From contig NZ_OY764544.1 of NCBI RefSeq assembly GCF_963668475.1, positions 744,001 to 808,000 on the forward strand: 64,000 bases of DNA, in the 5' to 3' direction. The notes beneath the pieces are model-generated. The model made no database searches and was not told the DNA's origin. It saw only the letters and a list, made by a program, of their open reading frames with translations. The translations under genes and the position numbers were made by a program. This document shows, one piece after another, positions 20,637 through 30,063 of this stretch. Within the stretch, counting starts at the first letter, position 1. Every line of letters begins with the position of its first letter. Origin of the DNA: an uncultured Methanospirillum sp. (GTDB taxonomy: Archaea; Halobacteriota; Methanomicrobia; Methanomicrobiales; Methanospirillaceae).

Positions 20637-20918
20637 TACTTCACACTTCCCCTGTAAATCATTCATGAATGAAGGAAATCCCCGTGACGCATACCATTAT
20701 AGGATGCAACTCGCAAGAGGAGTTAATCAGGGTTATATTTCTCATCACATATATAGGTATTGAAATATGCCAAAAAATAAAGGGATTCAAGATATCAAAG
20801 GAGTATGAGTATCCGTCTGCAAAACAGACACTCAAATAAGGCTAGTAAAAAAAATAAGAAAAATGGTGCTTCAAATTGAAAAATATTAATGGATATTCAG
20901 ATATTGATCTCTCTGATA

Positions 20919-23900
20919 TCACACCACAACCACATAAGCAACACGAGCCTTCTCATTTACTCCCATATCGTTCTTCACCGAGAGAATGACAGTGTACTCA
21001 CCTGGATTTACGTAGGTATGTGACGGTGCAACCGGAGTTGTATTGAACGAGTTGGAACGGTCACCAAAGTCCCAGTACCACTCAGTCACATTTGACTGGT
21101 TCGGAGTGTAGTCCTCGAACTGGACGGTAAACGGATGAGTACCGCTGTATCGCTTCCCTGCAGCCCCGAAGTTCACATCTTTTGGTTTTGATTTGTTCTC
21201 AATCTGAAGTGTCTTTACTGCTGATCCTGACTGTCCATCCCAGTTCGTGCCAGTCATATTCACCGTATATGATCCTGTTGAAGTATATGTGTGAGTGATT
21301 GACGATGAATCGGTAGTCGTTGAGTTACCGTCACCAAAGTTCCAGATCCAGTGAATGGGCTGACCTTTTGATGTGTCAATGAAGGTGATAGGCTGATTAA
21401 TTACTCCCCATTCCCCGGATGGATCAGTCACAAAGTCAGCATACACCGGACCCTTAATACGGACTGTATTTGATGCAGTTCCATTCCCATACGGGTTGGT
21501 AACAGTCAGGTTTACCACATATGTCCCGGCATTCTGGTAATAATTTACCACAGGTGTACCAGTTGAGGTATTTCCATCTCCAAACTGCCAGTACCAGCCA
21601 TTGATCGATTCTCCTTTTGATGTATCAACAAACGTCACTCTCTCAAACCGGTTGGCAATCTCAGGAGTAACGGTGAAACTTGCTTCAGGGGCCTTCTGGA
21701 CACTAACGTTGATCCTGGCCCGCGAGACATTCCAGGCACCATAGTACGGGTTGCTCACATTCAGGGTGACATTGTGCCAGCCTTCGGAAGTGAACTGATG
21801 GTACGGGCTCTTGTTTGTGTCATTGGGCAGAGAATCATCAAAATTCCAGTCCCAGTTGGTGATATCAGACTGTGGAGCGGAGAGGTCACTGAACTTGACA
21901 ACCATCGATGCATTGACCGGTACTACAGATGTGCCGTTCGGCGTAAAGTTTGCAAACACCGGGCTGCCGACCTCAATGGTTTTGTTTGCGACCCGGGTCA
22001 TTCCACTGGAAGTGTTGGTGACAGTCAGAGAAACATTGTAGTTGCCTTTCTGGCTGAAGGTGTGTATCTCTGACGCTCCGGAACCAGTAGTCTGATCACC
22101 GAAGTTCCAGACACGGGTGCTCACAGAGGATTGCGGAGTAGAGATATCAGTGAAGTTTACCGCAAATGGATAATAGCCCCGGGTCTGGTTTGCAGTGAAA
22201 TTTGCCTGGAGACAGTCGCTTACAGTCACCCAGAATGTTCTGACATCCCAGGCATTTTGAAGATTTCCTGCAGTCAGTTCAACCTTATAAGTTCCTGCTG
22301 TTGGGTACTCAAATACCGGTGTCCGGTTATCTGGAATCGTACTAACCAAGTTCTGGTTTATGTCATAGAACTTCCACAACCAGGTATCTGGCGTATCTGT
22401 GGAATTATCGGTGAAATGAACGGTTAACGGGAAGGTACCACATTTAGGCGAATACGTAATGTTTGCATATAGATTCTCATAAACGGTTACCTGTTTTATA
22501 GTCTTGTTTCCTTTAGTTGAATCTCCACAAAGCGGATTATAGACAGTAAGGCTTATGTTATACGTTCCATTCCGGGAGAAACTGTATGTATCATTCTTAT
22601 TAAATGAGTACTTGTTAGGTTCAAATTCCCACACATATCTGGAATTTGCATCAGTACCTGATGAGGTATCATTGAACCAGAATTGTGCATTTGATCCACG
22701 ATCAATTGTCTGACTCCAGGGATTTGCCGTAAAGTTTGCATATAGGCCCTGGATATTCACCCATTGACTTGACTGATTTGAGATCCCAAAGGTAGTATTG
22801 ATTCCAAGCGACGTGACGTTGTATAATCCCGGACGATAATATGTATGATTCGTCCAGTTAATTGAGAGGTTTACGTCACTTCTTCCATCACCATAATCCC
22901 AGGTCAGGAGATCACGGATACTTCCAGAAGAATTATCTCTGAATGTGACATTAACCGGGAATGATGCACAGGGGTACTGAACTGACGAGAAATTCGAGGT
23001 GATATTATCATAGACCATTAAGGTATGATTAGTCAGATTCCACCCGTACATTGTACTTGTTTTTAATGTCACATTGTAGATTCCAGGATGTTCAAAGATG
23101 TGGGTGAAGTTTTCTGAAGTATTCAGAGCACTACCATCAGAGAGATTCCACTCAGGATACATTGTGACAGAGGGACTAAACGTTCTTGACAAGTAATTCA
23201 AGTCTGCTTTTACCGGAGCAGGACCCTTTGCAATAAGATTGCCGGTATAATTATCAGTTATATTGAAACTTGATACCGGCGGTGGATACATCGTAAGGGT
23301 GTAGGTAGTATAGTTATCAGAAAAGAGCGTCCGATCTGTTGAGTTGATAGCTGTGGCATTTATGTCATAATCAACTGTCGAATATGGAGATGTATATGGG
23401 AATGTATGATTAAAAGCATTTGGATAATCGCTCTGTGCAAGTGAAGTTCCATCACCAAAATTCCAGTTGATAGTATTGGGTATAGAACTATTTGATGAGA
23501 TATTAAATTTTAACCGACCCTGATAATTATAGGTTGGAAAAGTCTGATTAATTGAACCATTAATCGGAAGTTTTGCAGTTATTGCAGGTGAATAAAAGTT
23601 CCGGATACAGGAACTTGGTCCCAGAGTTCCATTCCAGGCAATAACCTGTAATGAATAATGACCTGGCTGCGAAAAAGTGTATGTAGTAAAATTATCAGTT
23701 ACATTCAGATGAGTCTGCCCAGTACTAACACCATCCTTCAATAATGTCCAGGAGAAATTATCAGCACTGTTCACATTATACCCATTGTCATATACTGAAT
23801 ATCCGGCTGTAATCGGAGTTGCATTAGGAAAACTAAATGTAAAATTATCAGAAGCAAAACTAATGTTTACACAATCAACTGCTGATTCGATATGAACACC

Positions 23901-23990
23901 ATCATCGGCAACGACCAGACCGGTCATTGTTACAGTAATTGCAAAAACAAATAAACCAAGTCCTAATCCTCGTAGATTAATCCTTCCCAT
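20919..23990 (-). CDS. giant secreted PKD-repeat protein
   Basis: About 1,023 residues. The ATG at 23990 follows GTGGGGAGT and starts a signal peptide (LGLGLFVFAITVTMTGLVVA). Nearly the whole mature protein is a chain of about eleven PKD-like beta-sandwich domains, recognised by W-WNFGDG cores (TINWNFGDGT, LLTWDYGDGR, RVWNFGDQTT, GWYWQFGDGN, HWIWNFGDGN, EWYWDFGDRS) and closing Y-V-LTV strands. It is rich in Asn-X-Ser/Thr sites, so glycosylation is plausible. It lies upstream of and parallel to the other PKD protein with about 280 bases between, suggesting related surface roles but separate promoters. Confidence 0.82.
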   Translation of the reverse strand: MGRINLRGLGLGLFVFAITVTMTGLVVADDGVHIESAVDCVNISFASDNFTFSFPNATPITAGYSVYDNGYNVNSADNFSWTLLKDGVSTGQTHLNVTDNFTTYTFSQPGHYSLQVIAWNGTLGPSSCIRNFYSPAITAKLPINGSINQTFPTYNYQGRLKFNISSNSSIPNTINWNFGDGTSLAQSDYPNAFNHTFPYTSPYSTVDYDINATAINSTDRTLFSDNYTTYTLTMYPPPVSSFNITDNYTGNLIAKGPAPVKADLNYLSRTFSPSVTMYPEWNLSDGSALNTSENFTHIFEHPGIYNVTLKTSTMYGWNLTNHTLMVYDNITSNFSSVQYPCASFPVNVTFRDNSSGSIRDLLTWDYGDGRSDVNLSINWTNHTYYRPGLYNVTSLGINTTFGISNQSSQWVNIQGLYANFTANPWSQTIDRGSNAQFWFNDTSSGTDANSRYVWEFEPNKYSFNKNDTYSFSRNGTYNISLTVYNPLCGDSTKGNKTIKQVTVYENLYANITYSPKCGTFPLTVHFTDNSTDTPDTWLWKFYDINQNLVSTIPDNRTPVFEYPTAGTYKVELTAGNLQNAWDVRTFWVTVSDCLQANFTANQTRGYYPFAVNFTDISTPQSSVSTRVWNFGDQTTGSGASEIHTFSQKGNYNVSLTVTNTSSGMTRVANKTIEVGSPVFANFTPNGTSVVPVNASMVVKFSDLSAPQSDITNWDWNFDDSLPNDTNKSPYHQFTSEGWHNVTLNVSNPYYGAWNVSRARINVSVQKAPEASFTVTPEIANRFERVTFVDTSKGESINGWYWQFGDGNTSTGTPVVNYYQNAGTYVVNLTVTNPYGNGTASNTVRIKGPVYADFVTDPSGEWGVINQPITFIDTSKGQPIHWIWNFGDGNSTTTDSSSITHTYTSTGSYTVNMTGTNWDGQSGSAVKTLQIENKSKPKDVNFGAAGKRYSGTHPFTVQFEDYTPNQSNVTEWYWDFGDRSNSFNTTPVAPSHTYVNPGEYTVILSVKNDMGVNEKARVAYVVVV

Positions 23991-24271
23991 TTTTACTCCC
24001 CACATCTGTTCAACCCTGATTGTACCAAGTTTTCTCTCCACTATCCCACACCTGACACTTCAGGACAGAGGTTTCCTACAGGTACAATCAGAACGCGATA
24101 TATAGAAGATCATATTCTTCACATAATATAAATATTATTATATCTTTATCACCCGCCGGATTTACAGAAAACGACATGAGGAGAACATCGGCTCCAGGCT
24201 AGTGAAACGCAGATCATTTTCATGCAATAAGGATCAGAGAACCTATCACCACCAAGGGTTAACCAGTATAT

Positions 24272-24745
24272 ATGGCAGAACCTACCAGGGTCCAGTTTTC
24301 AACAAACAAGGGCGATATCCTGATAGAACTTTTTGAAAACCGCCCTATAACAACGGGCAATTTTGTAAAACTGGTCTCAGAAGGATTCTATGATGGAATC
24401 ATCTTCCACCGGGTCATCGACAAGTTCATGGTCCAGGGAGGATGTCCGAAGGGAACCGGAACCGGCGGCCCGGGATACACGATACGCGATGAGTTCACTG
24501 CAGACAACCGGAATGACAGGGGAACGATCTCCATGGCAAATGCAGGACCAAACACCGGAGGAAGTCAGTTCTTCATCAATCTGGTGAACAACAACTATCT
24601 TGACAAGAATCATCCGGTATTCGGTAAAGTTGTCAGCGGGATGGACATAGTCGATGCAATCTCCAAAGTCAAGACAGACAGAAACGACCGGCCAAAGGAA
24701 GACATCGTCATCCAGAAGGCAACGGTAGTCTCGAAAAAAGAGTAA
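24272..24745 (+). CDS. cyclophilin-type peptidyl-prolyl cis-trans isomerase
   Basis: A 157-residue single-domain cyclophilin with no signal peptide, so a cytoplasmic prolyl isomerase. Active-site residues are visible: FHRVI with the catalytic Arg, the FMVQGG motif, and the GSQFFINL segment; the usual W is replaced in [15 protein letters not shown]. It converges on the FKBP isomerase gene, so two unrelated prolyl isomerases sit side by side. Confidence 0.93.
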   Translation: MAEPTRVQFSTNKGDILIELFENRPITTGNFVKLVSEGFYDGIIFHRVIDKFMVQGGCPKGTGTGGPGYTIRDEFTADNRNDRGTISMANAGPNTGGSQFFINLVNNNYLDKNHPVFGKVVSGMDIVDAISKVKTDRNDRPKEDIVIQKATVVSKKE

Positions 24746-24765
24746 TATCGTATCAGGAAAAAGGA

Positions 24766-25458
24766 TTATTCCTTCTTCTCTTCAGTCTTCTTTTCAGGTT
24801 TCGGATACTTCTCGATGTACTGAATCTCTTCTACACCGCTTACCAGATCAAAGACAGAGACGGTGATATAGGGCTTGCTGCTAACAAAGCGCCTGCTGTA
24901 TGAGTAAACACCGGCAGGAAGATCAATCTTTGCAACACCATTCTCAAGAGTGACACTGGTGTCAAGCCCTGAGAAGATACTGATCAAACCCTTGATCTGC
25001 TCGGCCGGATCCTCAACAAATCCTTCGATCTTGAATGAATAACTCAGGGTCTGACCGGCGAGCGGATGATTAAAATCAACCAGCACACGGTTTCCGATCA
25101 TCTTGACAACAGTCCCTTCACCAGTGTTCGGGATATTGACCCGCATGCCGACAGCAGGCTTCTCCTTGAAGACCTTCTTCTCGTACGAGCGCATCAGTTC
25201 CTGCTCCCGCTCCCCGAAAGCCTTCTCCGGTGGGATCTCAATGGTGCCTTCATCCCCTGGCTCCTTCCCTATGACAGCCTCATCAAGACCGAGAAGGATC
25301 TGCTGTTTGCCTGTGCATACGATCACCGGCTCGTACTTCTTGTTCTCATCAAAGGTGCCGGATTCACGTGCTTCTGCCTCGCTGGTTGTATCAAAGACCA
25401 TCCCGAAACTGCGTCCGGTATAGCTGATTTTTATAAAGTCTCCTTCTTTGACAGGCAT
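24766..25458 (-). CDS. FKBP-type peptidyl-prolyl cis-trans isomerase, SlyD-like
   Basis: A 230-residue cytoplasmic isomerase and chaperone. The ATG at 25458 (MPVKEGDFIKISYTGR) follows AAGGAACC and starts exactly at the FKBP domain; longer frames upstream add an unrelated hydrophobic tail. FKBP strands surround an inserted chaperone flap, with the returning NHPLAGQTLSYSFKI motif typical of archaeal long FKBPs. A further C-terminal domain of about 80 residues ends in a charged tail. It is divergent from the CYTH gene, which begins 49 bases away. Confidence 0.9.
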   Translation of the reverse strand: MPVKEGDFIKISYTGRSFGMVFDTTSEAEARESGTFDENKKYEPVIVCTGKQQILLGLDEAVIGKEPGDEGTIEIPPEKAFGEREQELMRSYEKKVFKEKPAVGMRVNIPNTGEGTVVKMIGNRVLVDFNHPLAGQTLSYSFKIEGFVEDPAEQIKGLISIFSGLDTSVTLENGVAKIDLPAGVYSYSRRFVSSKPYITVSVFDLVSGVEEIQYIEKYPKPEKKTEEKKE

Positions 25459-25507
25459 TCTTGGTTCCTTTATTAAATGGGGAGCCATATAGATAAAAGG
25501 TAGGATA

Positions 25508-26035
25508 ATGCTGGAGATCGAGATTAAGGTCCGGGTTCCGGACATCAAAGCGGTCAGAGAAAAGGTAATCGCGTCCGGTGGAGTCCTCACCGAGACTCTT
25601 ACCGAACATGACTCATACTATAATGCTCCTCACCGGGACTTCGGTGTGACTGATGAAGCATTGCGCCTCAGGGAGACCGGGGTAAAAACAACAGTCACAT
25701 ACAAAGGACCAAAGGACACGATCCTTGGATCAAAAGTCAGGGAAGAGATAAACCTAGACATCACAGACCCGAAGAGTTTTGATACAATAATCACCCGCCT
25801 CAGTTTCGTGATGGTAGCAGTCGTCCGTAAGCGGCGGGAGTATTACAAGTACCAGGACTTCACCATCTCCCTCGATCAGGTGGAGGGGCTTGGAGATTTT
25901 GTTGAGATAGAACTGATCAGCGACAATAATGCAGAAAAAGCAGCCGCACGCGTCGACGAGACAGCCAGAAAAATGGGAGTGACCGGAGAGAGGATAACCC
26001 TCTCTTATCTAGAACTCCTCCTCTCTACACGTTGA
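25508..26035 (+). CDS. CYTH domain protein (class IV adenylate cyclase / thiamine triphosphatase-like)
   Basis: A 175-residue member of the CYTH fold. The N-terminal EIEIKV supplies the metal- and triphosphate-binding ExExK signature. Further basic and acidic tunnel residues are seen in LRLRE, TYKGPK, KRRE and VEIE. Archaeal members are annotated CyaB, but many are triphosphatases, so the reaction is uncertain. The 3' end overlaps the convergent phosphoesterase by 11 bases. Confidence 0.85.
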   Translation: MLEIEIKVRVPDIKAVREKVIASGGVLTETLTEHDSYYNAPHRDFGVTDEALRLRETGVKTTVTYKGPKDTILGSKVREEINLDITDPKSFDTIITRLSFVMVAVVRKRREYYKYQDFTISLDQVEGLGDFVEIELISDNNAEKAAARVDETARKMGVTGERITLSYLELLLSTR

Positions 26036-26666
26036 GAAGTTTTATCTCGATATCTTTTGCGTCTTCGCCAAAGTGGATCATGGCACAGTTACCCATGGCA
26101 GCCGGGCCAGGGTTTACTGCCTTGATACCATCTGCTTCATAGATGCCCCGCTGCTCATGCACATGGGCACAGCAGATCAGATCAAATTTATCTACATACT
26201 TCTTCACGGTTGCAGACCCGACATGGTTACCCCCGATCTCATCAAGGATGCCCTGTGGTGGTGCATGAGAGATGAGAACATTATGGGTAGCCTTCTCCAT
26301 CTTACTAACTGAATTTTTGAGCAGATCGTCGATCTGCTTGTCAGTCAGCTCAAAAGGAGTCCCAAACGGAGTGGGATTAGAGCCGCCGATACCAACAAGG
26401 GATATCATGCCGAGGTTCATTGTTGAACCATGAAGGTTCACGCTGCTGGAACGCTCAAGGGCATCTAAAACCTCTTTGGGATCGCAGTTCCCCGGGACCG
26501 AGAAACTCGGGACATCGATACGTGAAAAACAGGTATCAACATCTTTAGCAGTTCCCATATTGGTGATATCCCCTGCGATGAATACGACATCAGGAGCGAG
26601 TTCCATGAAGGACTCGATCATCCCGTATTCACCGTGCAGATCTGCAAGCAGGAGCGCTTTCAACAT
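26025..26666 (-). CDS. calcineurin-like metallophosphoesterase
   Basis: A 213-residue two-metal phosphoesterase with the full ligand set: DLHG near residue 9, GDITN near 32, GNCD near 58, SHAPP near 134 and CAHVHE near 166. It resembles small archaeal phosphoesterases of the YfcE/MJ0936 type, which act on phosphodiesters. It has no signal peptide. It is encoded five bases downstream of the MJ_1487-type radical SAM gene on the same strand, so the two may be co-transcribed. Confidence 0.88.
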   Translation of the reverse strand: MLKALLLADLHGEYGMIESFMELAPDVVFIAGDITNMGTAKDVDTCFSRIDVPSFSVPGNCDPKEVLDALERSSSVNLHGSTMNLGMISLVGIGGSNPTPFGTPFELTDKQIDDLLKNSVSKMEKATHNVLISHAPPQGILDEIGGNHVGSATVKKYVDKFDLICCAHVHEQRGIYEADGIKAVNPGPAAMGNCAMIHFGEDAKDIEIKLLNV

Positions 26667-26671
26667 GAGTA

Positions 26672-27790
26672 CTAATATGGAACCCGTCTAAAAAATCTTA
26701 ACTCAGGGTCGTTCCACGAACCGGTAACTTTTCCGGCAAGGGCAAGCGATCCCAGGACCGCCTCTGCTTCAGGAATGACCGAGGTGGACTGTGTTCCTGC
26801 AAGTGGTGTCCCGGGAAGCGGAATAAACCGGTGTGCGTGAACAAACCCTGATTTACACACTTCACGGACAAGTCGGACGGTCTCCTCCTGCTCTTCTTCA
26901 GTCTCATCAGGAAACCCAAGGATAACATCCACCACCGGTACAAGTCCTCCCGCACGTATATGATCGAGTGCAGATAGCGCATCAGCGCAGGAATGACCAC
27001 GATGGAGCCGGGAGAGGACAGCATCGCTCCCTGACTGAACACCGATGTGGAGTTTTCTGTTATCACAGAAGGTCCGAATCAGTTCCACTGACTCCCCGGT
27101 GATCCACTCAGGTCTTATCTCACTGGGAAATGTACCAAAGTAAAGTTCGCGTTCTCCATCTGCCGTAAGGCAGGACATAAGACGTTCTACCTTCTCAAGT
27201 TCTGGATGTCTTCCGTCAGATCCATATGCCAAGGCATTCGGAGTCACCAGTCTGATCTGTTTGAAATGTTTCGCTAGATCCCTGATCGCATCAAGACTCC
27301 GGTGACGCATCCGGTGGCCGAATATACATGGAGTCTGGCAGTATTGGCAGGCATATGGGCATCCCCTGGAGATCTCGATGTACCCTTTGTACTCACTGAA
27401 GCTCGGATATGAATCTGGGATCACCGAGTGATCAACAGGGATGTATCCGTTTCGTGTTGCAACACCCGGTGGCGGAGAGAGATTGTGCTCGATCCGATCC
27501 AGGAGTCTTGGAACGGTAAACTCTCCCTCGCCCACCACGACATAATCAGCAACATCAACCAGATCCTCATAGCAGGCGGTGGCATGGGGTCCGCCGACGA
27601 TCGTTACACACGGAGCGTTCGCAATCTCATCAAGAAAACCAGGAGCCTGGATCGAGTTGAGACTGTAGAGGGTGATGTCTCCCCCTGCTATGGGAGAGGA
27701 GATAAGATGATACCCGTGAATCTCACAGGCAGCATAGAGGGCAGCAAAACTGTTCCGCTGGGAGGTAATCTCCCGCCATCGCAGATCCAT
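26672..27790 (-). CDS. B12-binding radical SAM protein, MJ_1487-like
   Basis: A 372-residue protein. A Rossmann-like cobalamin-binding domain (residues 1-110, with TIVGGPHATACYEDLVD) precedes a radical SAM core with CPYACQYC at about 150. Later motifs are HIGVQSGSDAVL and GFPDETEEE. The order and length match the methanogen family typed by MJ_1487, whose reaction I do not know. Some related proteins methylate unactivated carbons. Upstream is the lipoprotein gene; downstream is the phosphoesterase. Confidence 0.82.
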   Translation of the reverse strand: MDLRWREITSQRNSFAALYAACEIHGYHLISSPIAGGDITLYSLNSIQAPGFLDEIANAPCVTIVGGPHATACYEDLVDVADYVVVGEGEFTVPRLLDRIEHNLSPPPGVATRNGYIPVDHSVIPDSYPSFSEYKGYIEISRGCPYACQYCQTPCIFGHRMRHRSLDAIRDLAKHFKQIRLVTPNALAYGSDGRHPELEKVERLMSCLTADGERELYFGTFPSEIRPEWITGESVELIRTFCDNRKLHIGVQSGSDAVLSRLHRGHSCADALSALDHIRAGGLVPVVDVILGFPDETEEEQEETVRLVREVCKSGFVHAHRFIPLPGTPLAGTQSTSVIPEAEAVLGSLALAGKVTGSWNDPELRFFRRVPY

Positions 27791-27881
27791 GCTTACAATA
27801 TTCTCCTGCCAACCGCATGGGTACCAAAATAATAGGATTGGAGCAGGGAATCACAATAATTTTGTAGCTTCATCAGACCCA

Positions 27882-28325
27882 TCAAAGCCGCTGCCGCATG
27901 CGGAGTGACTTGTCAGCGATCTGGTAGATCTGTCCGTCATAGTACTCGGCATACACCCTCACCTGGTCCTCTCCATCGGTCCCTTTCAGTACAACCTCGC
28001 TCTGTGCCTTTGGAGGGAGCTCAAACCGTTCAACACTTCCATCACCCCGCTGAATCTTGATCCAGGAGCTCCTCACCATCTTCTGACCTTTACCTCCTGA
28101 GAAGAACACCTGAATTGTCTTATCTGCCTGATCCTTCTCGTTGATCTGGGCTGTTACCGCGTTATCTTCCGGAGGGGCCGGGTATGATTCAAGAGCCTGC
28201 TGGGATCCTACAACACCTGAGTCTTTCTGTGCCGGGGAGGCTGGAGCCGTACCGGTCTGATACTGTGCACAGCCGGCGGTAAAAAGGATAAGCACCAGAC
28301 AAAGGAGTGGAATGAGTAATCGCAT
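27882..28325 (-). CDS. small lipoprotein of unknown function
   Basis: A 147-residue exported protein. A typical lipobox closes the signal peptide (LCLVLILFTAGC, lipidation at Cys). A Ser/Pro/Ala-rich linker follows, then one globular domain of about 90 residues with alternating charged strands (IQVFFSGGKGQKMVRSSWIK). It probably faces the outside of the membrane. It is encoded 44 bases downstream of the KaiC-like gene, on the same strand. Confidence 0.7.
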   Translation of the reverse strand: MRLLIPLLCLVLILFTAGCAQYQTGTAPASPAQKDSGVVGSQQALESYPAPPEDNAVTAQINEKDQADKTIQVFFSGGKGQKMVRSSWIKIQRGDGSVERFELPPKAQSEVVLKGTDGEDQVRVYAEYYDGQIYQIADKSLRMRQRL

Positions 28326-28369
28326 ACTGAGTAATAATGATAATCAGGTAATAAATATTCACCAGCAGT

Positions 28370-29068
28370 TCAGAAGACATTCGCCTCGGTATAAACCATC
28401 ACAGACTCTTTAAGAATTTCATATGGCTTAACCTCGCGGGAATGGCCTGACATCCGCATTTTGACAACTTCTATGGCAAGGTGAACATCAGAAACCGAAT
28501 CTCCCCTTGCATACCTGAGGAGAATAACCGTATCACTTAAATATTCGATCAGATTGTATCTGCTTGAAAACTCATTATCCTTGTCTGCCTCACTTGTGAG
28601 AAGAGATGTACAGTTGAGATCGCGAAGACGATCAAGGAAACGCATCATCTCCCGCCTTCTGGTAGCGTCATTGTCAAACAAGTCTTCAAACAGGGATACC
28701 GGATCAATGGTCACCCGGTGTGCCTCTTTGCGTCTGATCAGTTCAGGAAGTTCATTTTTTACACTGTTAATTGCGAGATTGAAGTCTGATGGGTCAAGAT
28801 TTACAATAGTGAGCGATTTTCCCAGGTATGGAGAGATATCCCACCCTTTATCCCTCATATAATACTCAATTCTGCTCGTTCGTTCTTCAAGAGTGATATG
28901 GATAACATTCTCACCATTGAGAAGACCGGCCCAAAGGAAGTAGAGTGCAAAGTTTGTTTTGCCGCACCCATATTGGCCTATTACCGAGGCTACCGTCCCA
29001 GGAATGAGCCCTCCGGACAGCATCTCATCCAGACCTTTGATGCCGAAGGTAATCCGATCTGCTCTCAT
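28370..29068 (-). CDS. KaiC-like RecA-family ATPase
   Basis: A 232-residue single KaiC/RecA domain. It opens with FGIKGLDEMLSGG, has Walker A GQYGCGKT at residues 31-38, the catalytic Glu segment THITLEER, and Walker B near HRVTIDPVSLF. It resembles archaeal FlaH-type and other KaiC-domain regulators. Its ATG overlaps the stop of the preceding KaiC-like gene by four bases. Since both are divergent from a pilus-type secretion ATPase, a regulatory or assembly role with that machine is inferred. Confidence 0.8.
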   Translation of the reverse strand: MRADRITFGIKGLDEMLSGGLIPGTVASVIGQYGCGKTNFALYFLWAGLLNGENVIHITLEERTSRIEYYMRDKGWDISPYLGKSLTIVNLDPSDFNLAINSVKNELPELIRRKEAHRVTIDPVSLFEDLFDNDATRRREMMRFLDRLRDLNCTSLLTSEADKDNEFSSRYNLIEYLSDTVILLRYARGDSVSDVHLAIEVVKMRMSGHSREVKPYEILKESVMVYTEANVF

Positions 29069-29898
29069 ATAATCACCCTGATATTACTGACCTCAAATCC
29101 GCGTCCAGCGGTAATCCGTACAGCAAACTTGACCATCTCACGATCTTCAAGATGGATCATCACGCCACGGAATTTTTCAAAATAGAGAACACGCTGACGC
29201 TTTGCCGTTGATGACTCTTCCCATCTGAAGTGAATGACTGCATCAACAGCATCGGCAACCTCTGTCTCCTGCCACTGATTCAGGATGCCTTTTGTCAGGA
29301 TGAGATAAAAAGTAGTGTTCCATTTTTTGGCAACCCGCTGAAGTCCGCGAAGAAATGCTGTGAGATCAGGCCATGTCCCGGCTGCGATGTGCTGGGTAGC
29401 AAGTTCAGTAAGAGAGTCGATAGTGACCATGCTCTCCTTCGGAATATCAGAGAGCATATCTGAAAGTGTGGATAGAACACTGTCGTGGATCTTCCGCCTT
29501 TTTTCCATTCTTTCAATGATATCTTCATAATCTGAGTACCACCCAATCGGTACAAGACTTGAATCAAAGTAGATATCAGAGAGATCATCAAACTGGACTT
29601 TGTCGATATTTGTGAGCAGATCAGGGGAGAATGACTGCTCAATCTCCTTGAGAATATCCTCACGCATTTTAGTGACAGTAATATACCTGATATCAGCAGG
29701 AATGAGCACCTTTTTGTCAGAAGAACCCCGCGCCATAATCAGGGAGAGATAAATGAGAGAGGTATATGCAAACTCGATCTTCCCGGACCCAATTTCACCC
29801 TTTAACAGGATAACAGAGCCAGGAGGAACACCACCTCCAAAAACCGGATCGAGCGTGGAAAGACCAGTGGGCATATAGCGATTTATTTCAGTATACAT
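29065..29898 (-). CDS. KaiC-like ATPase with altered Walker A
   Basis: A 277-residue KaiC-superfamily protein. It starts MPTGLSTLDPVFGGGVPPGS, then a P-loop reading GEIGSGKI at 34-41, where the usual Thr or Ser after Lys is Ile. Walker B is MVTIDSLTEL. The loss of the Mg-ligand hydroxyl suggests weak or no ATP hydrolysis. The start has a good TGGAGAG site and a GTATAAG TATA-like element at about 29940-29955. It is translated with the following KaiC-like gene, so the pair may form a mixed active and inactive complex. Confidence 0.75.
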   Translation of the reverse strand: MYTEINRYMPTGLSTLDPVFGGGVPPGSVILLKGEIGSGKIEFAYTSLIYLSLIMARGSSDKKVLIPADIRYITVTKMREDILKEIEQSFSPDLLTNIDKVQFDDLSDIYFDSSLVPIGWYSDYEDIIERMEKRRKIHDSVLSTLSDMLSDIPKESMVTIDSLTELATQHIAAGTWPDLTAFLRGLQRVAKKWNTTFYLILTKGILNQWQETEVADAVDAVIHFRWEESSTAKRQRVLYFEKFRGVMIHLEDREMVKFAVRITAGRGFEVSNIRVII

Positions 29899-30010
29899 CT
29901 GCTCTCCAGAAAAATCCCGTTTATGAGTAGTCTTTCATGATTATACTTATACTCTTTCTTCCTTGTTTACACAGGTAATCCCTCAGCGTTTTTATCTGAT
30001 GATGACATAT

Positions 30011-30038
30011 CATTCACTCAATATATATGATGTGAATG
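30011..30038. promoter_or_regulatory. palindrome flanking the TATA box of the pilus ATPase gene
   Basis: CATTCAC (30011-30017) and its exact complement GTGAATG (30032-30038) flank the AATATATATG TATA element at 30020-30029, 35-44 bases before the ATG at 30064. An inverted repeat that brackets the TATA box is a likely repressor site in archaea. Confidence 0.5.
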
Positions 30039-30063
30039 GGGAGTCACATCAGAAGGCAATATC

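Noticed and set aside
20667..20918. Possible small gene upstream of the PEGA/PKD protein
   Set aside because: Only a short antisense frame; the sequence is AT-rich promoter-like.
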